This document shows, piece by piece, positions 51,730-60,080 of a stretch of DNA of 64,000 bases (position 1 is the first letter of the stretch; the number at the start of each line of letters is the position of its first letter). The DNA is from Rhodopseudomonas_A sp036404135. GTDB lineage: Bacteria; Pseudomonadota; Alphaproteobacteria; Rhizobiales; Xanthobacteraceae. The stretch lies in assembly GCF_036404135.1 (NCBI RefSeq), contig NZ_DASWPE010000040.1, forward strand, positions 1-64,000, read 5' to 3'. The notes below the pieces were generated by a model, which was not told where the DNA came from, did not search any database, and was given only the letters and a program-made list of their open reading frames with translations. Position numbers and translations under genes: made by a program.

Positions 51730-52336
51730 ACGCGACGACAGCAAGGGCGCCCAGCCGCGCCAGCCGGCGGCGGATCTCGCGGCCTTGGCCGCAGCGCTCA
51801 GCGATCCCGATCCGGATCGCCGCTGGAACGCGGCGCGCGGGCTCGGCACCGCCGGCGCGGCGCCGGCGCTGGCCGCCGCACTCGCCGCCGAGCAGGTGCC
51901 GCAGGTCCGTGAAGCCATCATGACCGCGTTGTTGCGGATCGGCGACGCCGATGCGGTGGCGGCGCTGCTGCCGGCGCTGCGGGCGCAGGACGCCGCGTTG
52001 CGCGCCTGCGCGGTCGAGGCGTTGCAGGCGATGCCGCAGGCGACGCTGCCGTTCATGACGGCGCTATTGAGCGACCCGGACTCCGATGTGCGGATCCTGG
52101 CCACCGAGCTTGCCCGCAACATGCCGGCCGAGACCGCCACCGCGCTGCTCAGCGATCTGCTGCAACGCGAGCCGCATCCCAATGTCTGCGGTGCCGCGAT
52201 CGACGTGCTGGCCGAGGTCGGCACCACGGCGGCGATTCCGGCGCTGCGGGCCTGCGCCGCGCGGTTCGCCGAGGTTGCGTTCCTGCGCTTTGCGGCGGCG
52301 GTGGCGATCGATCAGATTTCCGGCGCCGAGGATTAG
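51716..52336 (+). CDS. HEAT-repeat protein in chemotaxis operon
   Basis: A 206-residue protein of repeating helical pairs with the HEAT pattern: DLAALAAALSDPDPDRRWNA near the start, EAIMTALLRIGDADAVAALL, ALRACAVEALQAMPQATLPF, LATELARNMPAETATALLSD and AAIDVLAEVGTTAAIPALRA. No catalytic motif is present. HEAT proteins in chemotaxis-like clusters occur in a few bacteria and are thought to be scaffolds or regulators of other Che proteins. It overlaps cheB by 14 bp and is 6 bp ahead of cheR, which suggests a part in the adaptation (methylation) step. Role inferred. Confidence 0.85.
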   Translation: MPLIKRDDSKGAQPRQPAADLAALAAALSDPDPDRRWNAARGLGTAGAAPALAAALAAEQVPQVREAIMTALLRIGDADAVAALLPALRAQDAALRACAVEALQAMPQATLPFMTALLSDPDSDVRILATELARNMPAETATALLSDLLQREPHPNVCGAAIDVLAEVGTTAAIPALRACAARFAEVAFLRFAAAVAIDQISGAED

Positions 52337-52342
52337 CCCCGC

Positions 52343-53215
52343 ATGAATCGCCCGAACGCCGATCCGATCGTTGCGGTCAGCCAGCAGGACGTCCGCCGGC
52401 TGTGCGAATTCCTCTATCGTCGCACCGGCATGTCGTTCGCCGACAACAAGCGCTACTACATCGACCGCCGGCTGGCGGAGCGAATCACCGCCACCGGCTC
52501 CGGATCGTTCTCCGCTTACTTCGCGATGCTGCGCGCCGATGCCGAGCACGAGATCGAGCATCTGGTGAATTCCTTCACCGTCAACGAGACCTATTTCGAT
52601 CGTGAAGAGCACCAGTTGCGCTGCATGACGGCGAACCTGCTCGGCGAATTGCTCGGCCGCAAGCGAGCCGACGAAACCTTCCGGATCTGGTCGGTGCCGT
52701 GTTCGACCGGCGAGGAGCCTTATTCGATCGCAATCTGGCTGATGGAGCATTGGCGCGACGTCGACAAATACAACATCGAAATCGTCGGCTCCGACATCGA
52801 TACCAGAGCGCTGCAACAGGCCGAGCACGGCATCTATGGCGATCGCGCCTTGATGCGGCTGACCCGCGACGTGGTGGCGCGCTATTTCAAGCCGGTCGCC
52901 GCCGGCCAGTATCAGATCGATCCGGGGCTGCGCGACTCGATCCGCTTCACCCGCGCCAATCTGGTCGACGCCGCCGACATGGCGCAGTATCGCGATTTCG
53001 ACATCGTGTTCTGCCGCAACGTGCTGATCTATTTCGACGACGCCTCGCGCCGCATCGCCGCGGAAAATCTCTACGACTGTCTGCGCCCCGGCGGCTTCAT
53101 CTGCCTCGGGCATTCCGAGACCATGAGCCGGATCTCGCCGCTGTTCCAGATTCGCCGGTTTCCCGACGCCATCATCTATCAAAAACCTGGGGCCGATCAT
53201 GACGAGCAGCAGTGA
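52343..53215 (+). CDS. cheR: CheR, receptor methyltransferase
   Basis: A 290-residue CheR. The N-terminal helical domain (about residues 10-80) includes LCEFLYRRTGMSFADNKRYY. The SAM-binding domain has RIWSVPCSTGEEPYSIAIWL (about 114-133), EIVGSDIDTRALQQAEHGIY and FDIVFCRNVLIYFDDASRRI (about 218-237). It adds methyl groups to receptor glutamates, opposing CheB. It overlaps the next response regulator gene by 17 bp. No TPR extension. Confidence 0.95.
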   Translation: MNRPNADPIVAVSQQDVRRLCEFLYRRTGMSFADNKRYYIDRRLAERITATGSGSFSAYFAMLRADAEHEIEHLVNSFTVNETYFDREEHQLRCMTANLLGELLGRKRADETFRIWSVPCSTGEEPYSIAIWLMEHWRDVDKYNIEIVGSDIDTRALQQAEHGIYGDRALMRLTRDVVARYFKPVAAGQYQIDPGLRDSIRFTRANLVDAADMAQYRDFDIVFCRNVLIYFDDASRRIAAENLYDCLRPGGFICLGHSETMSRISPLFQIRRFPDAIIYQKPGADHDEQQ

Positions 53216-53606
53216 CAACGGCGCCGCTGCGGCGCCACGACGGATCCTGGTGGTCGACGATTCCTCGCTGGTGCGGCTTTATTACCTCGCCGCGCTGGAG
53301 AAGGCCGGCTTCGCCGTCGAGCAGGCGATCAACGGCCTCGAGGCGATGGAAAAGTGTCTGGCGCAGCGCTTCGATCTGGTGATCGTCGACGTCAACATGC
53401 CGCGGATGGACGGGCTGTCGTTCCTGCGCGCATTGCGCGGCAGCGCCGCCGAAACCGCCTCAGTGCCGGCGCTGATGATCTCCACCGAAGCCGGCCAGCA
53501 GGATCGCGACGAGGCCCGCGCCGCCGGCGCCAATTTTTATCTGGTCAAGCCGGTCTCGGAAGCCGATCTGTTGCGCCACGTCGCGCTGCTCGCCGGAGCG
53601 CCGTGA
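53199..53606 (+). CDS. cheY: CheY-like single-domain response regulator (first)
   Basis: A 135-residue receiver-only protein: acidic pair D20-D21, phosphoacceptor D64 (VIVDVNMPRMDG), conserved threonine/serine and lysine (MISTEAG, VKPVSEAD). A 13-residue N-terminal extension precedes the domain. It overlaps cheR by 17 bp and shares one base with the cheA start (TGATG). It is probably an output or feedback partner of the CheA encoded next. Confidence 0.93.
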   Translation: MTSSSDNGAAAAPRRILVVDDSSLVRLYYLAALEKAGFAVEQAINGLEAMEKCLAQRFDLVIVDVNMPRMDGLSFLRALRGSAAETASVPALMISTEAGQQDRDEARAAGANFYLVKPVSEADLLRHVALLAGAP

Positions 53607-55846
53607 TGAACGCGCTGCACGACCAATTCGTCATCGAGGCCCGCGAACTGGTGGATCAGGCCGGCGACGACCTGATCGCGCTGGAGCGCGACGGCGTGTC
53701 CGCGCCGCGGATCGATTCGGTGTTTCGCGCCTTCCACACCTTGAAGGGTGCCGCCGGCCTGGTCGATCTGCCGGCGATGGGGCTGGCGATGCACGCCGCC
53801 GAGGATCTGCTGGCGGAGTTGCAGTCCGGCAGGCTGGAGGTCACGCCGCCGGTCATCGACGGCGCGTTGCAATGCCTCGACCAGGTGTCGCGCTGGGTCG
53901 ATCAGTTCGAAGCCGACGGCGCGCTGCCAGCGGATGCCGGCGAGGCCGCGTGGCAACTGGCGCAGGCGCTGCGCGCGCTGCTGACGCCGAGCGCCGCCGC
54001 CGCCGCGGCCAGCGAGGCGGTGCCGGACTGGGTGGCGCCGCTGCTCGATGAGGCGCGCGGCACATCGCCTGACGCCCCGGTCGCGGCGTTGTCGGCGGTG
54101 GACTATCAGCCGCATGCCGGCTGCTTCTTCAACGGCGACGATCCGCTCGGGCTGATGCGCAAGATCCCGCAACTGCTGGCGTTGCGGATTGCGCCGCGCC
54201 AGCCCTGGCCGGCACCGGCCGAGTTCGATCCGTTTGCCTGCAATCTTCGGCTGCAGGGGCTCGCCGCGGTCGACAAGGCGTCGCTGGCGGCGCTGTTTCG
54301 GCTGCAGCCCGATCAGGTGCGGATCGTCGAGCTTTCCCCCGCGATACTGGCGCCCGCCGCCACGCAGCCGGCGGCCGGCGTCTCCGATCTGGTGCGCGGG
54401 CTGATCGAGGAGCAGCAGCGCGTGCTCAGCGCCCCTGCCGACACCGCCGATCTGGTTGGCCGGATCGGCGCCGCCGCGCGGGTCGCCGTCAACGCGCTGC
54501 GCCATGACGGACAAGATCGCGCGGCGGCGCAGGTTGAGGCGGCGGCCGGGGACGCGACCGCGCAGTCCGACGCCGCGCCGCTGCGGCAGTGCCTGCAACG
54601 AATTCTCGCCGGTGACGATGCCGCCGCAACAACCACCGCCGAACCGACGCCCGCGACCGAGAGTGCCGGGCGCGGTGGCCGCAGCTTGCGGATCGACGAG
54701 GCGCGGATCGATGCGCTGGTCAATCTCGCCGGCGAACTCACGCTGCTGAAAAACGGCTTCGCGCATCTTGCCAAACGCGCCGCGACCGAGGGCGGCGGCG
54801 AGATCGCGCGGCTGCTGCGCCGCGAGGTCGAGGCGTTCGAGCGGCTCGACGCCGAGATGCGCGCTGCGATCCTGCAATTGCGCATGGTGCCGGTGGCGCA
54901 GCTGTTTCGCGCGTTTCCGCGGCTGGTGCGCGATCTGGCGCAGCGGCTCGGCAAGACGGTGACGCTGGTCACCGAGGGCGAGACCGCCGAATCCGACAAG
55001 ACCGTGGTCGATCTGTTGTTCGAGCCGATGCTGCATCTGGTGCGCAACGCGCTCGACCACGGCATCGAGACGCCGGAGCAGCGGGTGGCCGCAGGCAAGC
55101 CGCAGACCGCCACGCTGACGCTGCGGGCGCGGCGCGCCAGCGACCGCTTCGTGGTCGAGGTGATCGACGACGGCCGCGGCATCGACCCCGCGATGGTGCG
55201 CCGCCGCGCCGCCGACAAGGCGCTGCTTGGCGCCGCCGAACTGGCGGCTTTGTCCGATGCCCAGGTGATCGACCTGGTGTTTGCGGCGGGATTTTCCACC
55301 GCCGCGGCGGTCTCCGAGATTTCCGGCCGCGGCGTCGGCATGGACATCGTGCGCACCACCATCGCGCCGATCGGCGGCCGGGTGTCGCTGCAAAGCCGGG
55401 TCGGGTCCGGCACCACGGTGCGGCTCGAGCTGCCGTCCTCGATCGCGATGCTGCGGATCATGGTGGTGGAGGCCGGCAACCAGCTGTTCGGCATTCCGAT
55501 GGATGCGGTGTCGAAGACCGTGCAGCTGCCAGCGCAGCGGATCAGCCGGATCAAGGCCAATGACGGCTTCGTGCTCGACGACCATGTGGTGCCGATCTGC
55601 GAACTGGCGGAATTGATGCATCTGCCGGCGAAGCCGCAGCGCGCCGCCGAGGGCCGGCTGGTGGTGGTCGCCGAGGTCGGCGGCAAGCGCGCCGGCCTTG
55701 CCGTCGACGCCATCCGCGACCGTCTCGAAGTGGTGCTGAAACCGATGCAGGGGGTGCTATCGACCGCCCGCGGCTTTGCCGGAACCACGCTGCTCGGCGA
55801 CGGCGGGGTGTTGCTGGTGCTGGATCTGCAGGAGCTCGTGCCATGA
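53606..55846 (+). CDS. cheA: CheA histidine kinase
   Basis: A 746-residue CheA. The P1 phosphotransfer domain has H44 in FRAFHTLKGAAGLVD. After a long linker, the P3 dimerisation helices (about 350-420, including LVNLAGELTLLKNGFAHLAK) precede the P4 ATPase domain (LVRNALDHGIETPEQRVAAG; VEVIDDGRGIDPAMVRRRAA; GRGVGMDIVRTTIAPIGGRV). The C-terminal P5 CheW-like domain ends AGTTLLGDGGVLLVLDLQEL-like (here FAGTTLLGDGGVLLVLDL). P2 is not clearly present. It overlaps the small downstream gene by 4 bp. It is the central kinase of the block. Confidence 0.95.
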   Translation: MNALHDQFVIEARELVDQAGDDLIALERDGVSAPRIDSVFRAFHTLKGAAGLVDLPAMGLAMHAAEDLLAELQSGRLEVTPPVIDGALQCLDQVSRWVDQFEADGALPADAGEAAWQLAQALRALLTPSAAAAAASEAVPDWVAPLLDEARGTSPDAPVAALSAVDYQPHAGCFFNGDDPLGLMRKIPQLLALRIAPRQPWPAPAEFDPFACNLRLQGLAAVDKASLAALFRLQPDQVRIVELSPAILAPAATQPAAGVSDLVRGLIEEQQRVLSAPADTADLVGRIGAAARVAVNALRHDGQDRAAAQVEAAAGDATAQSDAAPLRQCLQRILAGDDAAATTTAEPTPATESAGRGGRSLRIDEARIDALVNLAGELTLLKNGFAHLAKRAATEGGGEIARLLRREVEAFERLDAEMRAAILQLRMVPVAQLFRAFPRLVRDLAQRLGKTVTLVTEGETAESDKTVVDLLFEPMLHLVRNALDHGIETPEQRVAAGKPQTATLTLRARRASDRFVVEVIDDGRGIDPAMVRRRAADKALLGAAELAALSDAQVIDLVFAAGFSTAAAVSEISGRGVGMDIVRTTIAPIGGRVSLQSRVGSGTTVRLELPSSIAMLRIMVVEAGNQLFGIPMDAVSKTVQLPAQRISRIKANDGFVLDDHVVPICELAELMHLPAKPQRAAEGRLVVVAEVGGKRAGLAVDAIRDRLEVVLKPMQGVLSTARGFAGTTLLGDGGVLLVLDLQELVP

Positions 55847-56079
55847 GCGTGGTTCGCAACGAGGCGGGAACCATCGTGCTGTCCGGGGCTTGCCCCGTGG
55901 CTGAGGCCGAAGCGCTGCTGCGGCTGCTGCAGGAGACCCCGGAGGCGCCGGTCGACTGGACCCGTTCCAGCCACCTTCACTCCGCCATCCTGCAGCTCAT
56001 CTTAGCCATGGGGCCCGAATTGCTCGGACCCTGCGGCGACCCCTTCGTCGCGCGGTGGTCTCTGCCTCGGGCTGTGTAA
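55843..56079 (+). CDS. 78-residue protein after cheA, STAS-like pattern
   Basis: A 78-residue protein that starts within the last codons of cheA (ATGA overlap). SVVRNEAGTIVLSGACPVAE, then a helix with EALLRLLQETPEAPVDW and SSHLHSAILQLILAMGPELL, looks like a trimmed STAS/SpoIIAA-like fold: a strand, helix and a 'D-W-T-x-S-x-L-H-S-A-x-L-Q-L-I-L' element. No phosphorylated serine motif (DxSG-type) is evident. Small anti-sigma-antagonist-like proteins next to cheA are rare; it could regulate CheA or be a structural part. Function unknown. Confidence 0.75.
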   Translation: MSVVRNEAGTIVLSGACPVAEAEALLRLLQETPEAPVDWTRSSHLHSAILQLILAMGPELLGPCGDPFVARWSLPRAV

Positions 56080-56182
56080 AGGCAGAAAACCGTGCTATTT
56101 CAATCGACAAGGTTTCGGTCTGACGATCTCTCCGAGCCCGAGAACCTGGATAATGCGGCCAAGCCGCGCGAGATTAAGCGAC

Positions 56183-56566
56183 ATGCAACACAAGGTACTG
56201 ATCGTCGACGACAGCAAGCTGGCTCGCATGGTGATGGCGAGCGCGTTCCGCCGGTTGCGGCCGGACTGGGACCTGATCGAGGCCGGCAACGCCGACGCCG
56301 CGCTGCAGGCGCTGTCCGAGCGGGCGCCCGATATTGTGCTGGTGGACTTCAACATGCCCGGCACCGACGGGCTGGAATTGCTGGCGAAAATCCGCACCGC
56401 CGAGCCGAAGATTCCGGCCGCGGTGGTGTCGGCCAATGTGCAAGACGAAATTATTGCCCGGACACGGGAACTTAATGCCGCCTTTATCGCTAAACCCCTG
56501 ACTGATGAAGCGCTTGATGCGTTCCTGGCGGGGGCCGCTCTCCGATTGAAAACGAAGGCAGTATGA
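56183..56566 (+). CDS. cheY: CheY-like single-domain response regulator (second)
   Basis: A 127-residue receiver protein starting at 56183, 103 bp after the preceding stop. It has acidic residues D9-D10 and phosphoacceptor D55 (IVLVDFNMPGTDG), and the conserved serine and lysine (AAVVSANVQ, FIAKPLTDE). It overlaps the CheC-type gene by 4 bp, so the pair is likely a regulator and its phosphatase. The gap before it may carry an internal promoter. Confidence 0.93.
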   Translation: MQHKVLIVDDSKLARMVMASAFRRLRPDWDLIEAGNADAALQALSERAPDIVLVDFNMPGTDGLELLAKIRTAEPKIPAAVVSANVQDEIIARTRELNAAFIAKPLTDEALDAFLAGAALRLKTKAV

Positions 56567-57201
56567 CCACCACTCGCGGCGAACTCTCCGACATCGAACA
56601 GGACGCGCTTGCGGAGATCGCCAATCTGGGCGTCAGTCGTGCTGCGGCCAGCCTGCGCCAGATGGTGGGCGAACAGGTGCTGTTGTCGGTCCCGGCGGTG
56701 CGGATCGTCGGCCGCGACGTCGCCGCGCGGCTGGTCGAGGGCGACAACGCCCCGCAACTGGTGGCGGTGAAGCAGTCGTTCGAAGGGCCGTTCTCCGGCA
56801 AGGCGCTGCTGATCTTTCCCCAGGCCCAGAGCCTCGAACTGGTGCGCTCGATCGTCGGCCATGAGCACAGCCTGGAGGACGTCATCGACCTCGAGCAGGA
56901 GGCGCTGGCGGAAACCGGCAACGTCATCCTCAACGCCTGCCTCGCCACCATCGCCAATCTGCTGCGCCGGACCATGCGGATGTCATTACCGTCGGTGATC
57001 CGCGGCGACGGCAAGACGCTGTTCGAAGTCGACGGCTCGGCGAGCGATGGCAACCTGGTCCTGTTCCTGTATATCGATTTCACCATCAAGAACCGCGATA
57101 TCCGCGGCTTCATCGCGCTGCTGATGGATCTGCCGTCGATCACCTCGTTGAAGGAGATCGTCGGCGAGTTCATCGAAGACGTCGAGAAGCAAACCGCGTA
57201 A
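56563..57201 (+). CDS. cheC: CheC-type CheY phosphatase, both sites intact
   Basis: A 212-residue CheC/FliY-type phosphatase. Both (D/S/E)xxxExxN-x22-P sites are complete: D14-A-L-A-E18-I-A-N21 with P44, and E113-A-L-A-E117-T-G-N120 with P143 (the first position in site two is E rather than D/S). It is about 60% similar by eye to the minus-strand paralogue at 46124, which has lost the first glutamate. It overlaps the preceding cheY by 4 bp and precedes the hybrid kinase by 2 bp, so it probably dephosphorylates that CheY. Similarity figure is an eye estimate. Confidence 0.9.
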   Translation: MTTTRGELSDIEQDALAEIANLGVSRAAASLRQMVGEQVLLSVPAVRIVGRDVAARLVEGDNAPQLVAVKQSFEGPFSGKALLIFPQAQSLELVRSIVGHEHSLEDVIDLEQEALAETGNVILNACLATIANLLRRTMRMSLPSVIRGDGKTLFEVDGSASDGNLVLFLYIDFTIKNRDIRGFIALLMDLPSITSLKEIVGEFIEDVEKQTA

Positions 57202-57203
57202 CA

Positions 57204-59549
57204 ATGTCAGAGGGTCAATCCGAATTCGACGTCGCGGCTGTGGTCGATGCCCTTGACGTCGGCGTCATCGTACTGGATGAGCGCCAAGCCGTGGTCGGCT
57301 GGAATGACTGGATGGCAAGGGTCACCGGGCGGTCGCGGTCCGCGGTGCTCGGCAGCAACCTGATCGAATTATATCCCAATCTCGGCGGCACCCGGCTGCC
57401 CTCGGTAATCACGGACTGCCTGCAGACCGGCAGCTCCAGCATTCTCACCCATTCGCTCAACAAATTGCTGCCGCTGCTGGGCGACGGCGGCGAGGAATTG
57501 CTGCACAATATCGTGGTGCGGCCGGTGTGGGCGAATGGCGCGCCGCGCTGCATGCTGCAGGTCAACGACGTCAGCGTGGCGGTGGCGCGTGAGCGGGTGC
57601 TGCGCGAACGGCAGAACGCGCGCTATCACGCCATCGTCGATTCCGCGCCCGACGCCATCATCACCATCGGCCTCGACCGCACCATTCAATGGGCCAACGG
57701 CGCCGCCGAACAGGTGTTCGGCTATGAGCTGTCCGAGCTGTTGGATCAGAAGCTCGACGTGCTGCTGCAGCACGATGACGGGCTGACCCAGGCGTTCGTC
57801 GAGCTGCAGAATGCCAACTCCTGCACGCTGCAGGTCAACGGCCGCCGCAAGCCGGGCGACGTCTGCCAGTTCGAGGTCTCGCTGGGGCGCTGGAAGGCCG
57901 ACGAGCGGGTGTTCATCACCACGATCTGGCGCGACGTCACCGAACGCACTAACGCTGAAGCCGCGTTGCGCGCCAGCGAGGGCCGTCACCGCGCGCTGCT
58001 GGAAGCGCTGCCGCAACTGGTCTGGACCTGCGACCAGAACGGCGAATGCGACTATTTCAATCCGCAATGGCAGGCCTATACCGGCGCGCCGTTCAGCGAG
58101 CATCTCGGCTCCGGCTGGCTGAAGGCGATCCACAAAGAGGATACCCCGGCATTCACCGCATCCTGGAAGTCGGCGCTGGCCGAGGGCGGGGTGTTCGACG
58201 CCGACGTCAGGCTGTGCCGCAGCGACGGCAGCCACCGCTGGTTCAAGATGCGCTCGATCCCGGTGTGGGCGCCGGACGGCAGCATCAGCCGCTGGTTCGG
58301 CACCGCGACCGACATCACCGATCACGTCGAGGCGCGCGAGGCGCTGCGCCGCAGCAACGAAGAGCTCGAGGCGCTGGTGCAGGAGCGCACCCGCGAACGC
58401 GAATTGGCGCTCAATCAGCTGCACGAAGCGCAGAAGATGGAGACCATCGGCCAGCTCACCGGCGGCGTCGCGCATGATTTCAACAATCTGCTGGCGGTGA
58501 TCCTGGGCAGCCTGTCGCTGTTGAAGAAATGGCTGCCCGACGATCCGCGCACCTCGCGGCTGCTCGACGGCGCGCTGCAGGGCGCCGAGCGCGGCGCCAC
58601 CCTGACCAAGCGGCTGTTGGCGTTTGCAAGGCGCCAGGAGTTGAAGCTCGAAGCCATCGAGATCCAGAAGCTGATCCCCGACATGATGGACTTTCTGCGC
58701 CAGTCGCTGGGGCCGAACATCAACATCAGCATCGACATTCCGCCCGACGTCGAGCCGGTCAAGATCGACGCCAACCAGCTCGAACTGGCGCTGATGAATC
58801 TCGCGGTGAACGCCCGCGACGCGATGCCGGCCGGCGGCGCGCTGGTGATCACCTGCCGCAACGCCGCCGCCGCGGCCAGCCAGCGGCCGCCCGCGCTGCC
58901 GCCCGGCGACTACGTCTGCATCAGCGTGGCCGACACCGGCGAGGGGATGGATCAGGCGACCTTGGCGAAAGCGATGGAGCCGTTCTTCACCACCAAGGGA
59001 TTGGGCAAGGGCACCGGGCTTGGGCTGTCGATGGTGCAGGGCCTCACCGTGCAGTCCGGCGGCGCGCTGACCATGACCAGCGACGTCGGCAAAGGCACCG
59101 TGGTCAATCTGTGGCTGCCGCGGGCGCGGCGCGAGGACATGGTGGCTCCGGCGGCCGGACCGCCGCCGGTCGGCGGCGCCGCCGGCAAGCAGTTGCGCGT
59201 GCTGCTGGTCGACGACGATCCGTTGGTGCGGATGAACACCGCCTATCTGTTGATGGACCTCGGTCACAGCGTGATGGAGGCGCAGTCCGGTGCCCAGGCG
59301 TTGCAGCTATTGGATTCCGACGCCCGGTTCGACGTGCTGCTCACCGACTACGCGATGCCGGGGATGACCGGGCTCGATCTGGCGACCAGGGTGAAGGTCA
59401 GCAAGCCGAAGCTGCCGATCGTGCTGGCCACCGGCTATGCCGAATTGCCGCCCGATGCGCTGCTCGGCTTTCCGCGGCTCGGCAAGCCCTACACCCAGGA
59501 GCAACTAGCGGAATCGCTGGAAGCCGCGATCCGCGAGCGGGTGAACTGA
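57204..59549 (+). CDS. Three-PAS hybrid histidine kinase with C-terminal receiver
   Basis: A 781-residue soluble hybrid kinase. PAS domains: about 8-120 (VGVIVLDERQAVVGWNDW), 144-260 (AIVDSAPDAIITIGLDRTIQ) and 268-385 (LPQLVWTCDQNGECDYFNPQ). The kinase core begins KMETIGQLTGGVAHDFNNLL with H424. ATP-binding boxes include NLAVNARDAMPAGG and DTGEGMDQATLAKAMEPFFT. A C-terminal receiver has D715 (LLTDYAMPGMTGLD). No membrane segment. Starting 2 bp after the CheC-type gene, it may feed phosphate to one of the CheY proteins. No output regulator gene follows. Confidence 0.93.
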   Translation: MSEGQSEFDVAAVVDALDVGVIVLDERQAVVGWNDWMARVTGRSRSAVLGSNLIELYPNLGGTRLPSVITDCLQTGSSSILTHSLNKLLPLLGDGGEELLHNIVVRPVWANGAPRCMLQVNDVSVAVARERVLRERQNARYHAIVDSAPDAIITIGLDRTIQWANGAAEQVFGYELSELLDQKLDVLLQHDDGLTQAFVELQNANSCTLQVNGRRKPGDVCQFEVSLGRWKADERVFITTIWRDVTERTNAEAALRASEGRHRALLEALPQLVWTCDQNGECDYFNPQWQAYTGAPFSEHLGSGWLKAIHKEDTPAFTASWKSALAEGGVFDADVRLCRSDGSHRWFKMRSIPVWAPDGSISRWFGTATDITDHVEAREALRRSNEELEALVQERTRERELALNQLHEAQKMETIGQLTGGVAHDFNNLLAVILGSLSLLKKWLPDDPRTSRLLDGALQGAERGATLTKRLLAFARRQELKLEAIEIQKLIPDMMDFLRQSLGPNINISIDIPPDVEPVKIDANQLELALMNLAVNARDAMPAGGALVITCRNAAAAASQRPPALPPGDYVCISVADTGEGMDQATLAKAMEPFFTTKGLGKGTGLGLSMVQGLTVQSGGALTMTSDVGKGTVVNLWLPRARREDMVAPAAGPPPVGGAAGKQLRVLLVDDDPLVRMNTAYLLMDLGHSVMEAQSGAQALQLLDSDARFDVLLTDYAMPGMTGLDLATRVKVSKPKLPIVLATGYAELPPDALLGFPRLGKPYTQEQLAESLEAAIRERVN

Positions 59550-59590
59550 ACGGTTTGAACGGGGCGATGCACTCGCTCCGTTCTCTTCCT

Positions 59591-59712
59591 GTCATTCCGG
59601 GGCACGAGCAGCGAAGCTGCGAGCGAACCCGGAATCTTGCTTTGCGTTCAGGTCTGGCTTGCAGCGAGATTCCGGGTTCGCTCGGCCTAAAGGCCTCGCG
59701 CCCCGGAATGAC
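59591..59712. repeat. Dispersed palindromic repeat family B, copy 2
   Basis: About 122 bp opening GTCATTCCGGGGCACGAG and closing CGCCCCGGAATGAC, with internal GAACCCGGAATCTTG and GATTCCGGGTTCG. It begins 42 bp after the hybrid kinase stop. Confidence 0.88.
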
Positions 59713-59813
59713 GATCTCATCTGGACTGGCGCCTGAGACGACAGTCGAGTTAGTAGCTCGAAGCGTCGCCATGCGCGGCCTTCACGGCTGCGCGGTCGAT
59801 CGCGCTGTTTCCT

Positions 59814-59937
59814 GTCATTCCGGGGCACGAGCGGCGTGAGCCGCGCGTGAACCCGGAATCTCGCTGCGGGGCAAGCGCGGGAGGTGCGGCTAGATTCCGG
59901 GTTCGCTCGGCCCAAAGGCCTCGCGCCCCGGAATGAC
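59814..59937. repeat. Dispersed palindromic repeat family B, copy 3
   Basis: About 124 bp in the same orientation as copy 2, opening GTCATTCCGGGGCACGAG and closing CGCCCCGGAATGAC. Copies 2 and 3 with family A copy 3 (59978-60080) make a composite repeat island filling almost the entire gap between the hybrid kinase and the acyl-CoA synthetase. Confidence 0.88.
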
Positions 59938-59977
59938 GACCTCATCTGAACTGGCGCCTGAAACAACAGTCGGGTTA

Positions 59978-60080
59978 TAGCGTTTTCGAGCGAAGTGGAT
60001 CCCGGTTCGCGTGAAGAAAACGCGTCAAAATAAGAATCTAGAGCTCGGTTCTGATTCTATCAGAACCGGAACAGCTCTAG
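59978..60080. repeat. Dispersed repeat family A, copy 3, supplying a stop codon
   Basis: About 103 bp: TAGCGTTTTC, GAGCGAAGTGGATCCCGGTT, GAAGAAAACGCGTCAAAATA and a hairpin CTAGAGCTCGGTTCTGAT with its near-complement ending AGCTCTAG. The stop codon of the minus-strand acyl-CoA synthetase (TAG, complement of 60077-60079) lies in the last bases of this element, so the element has probably set the 3' end of that gene. Confidence 0.85.
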
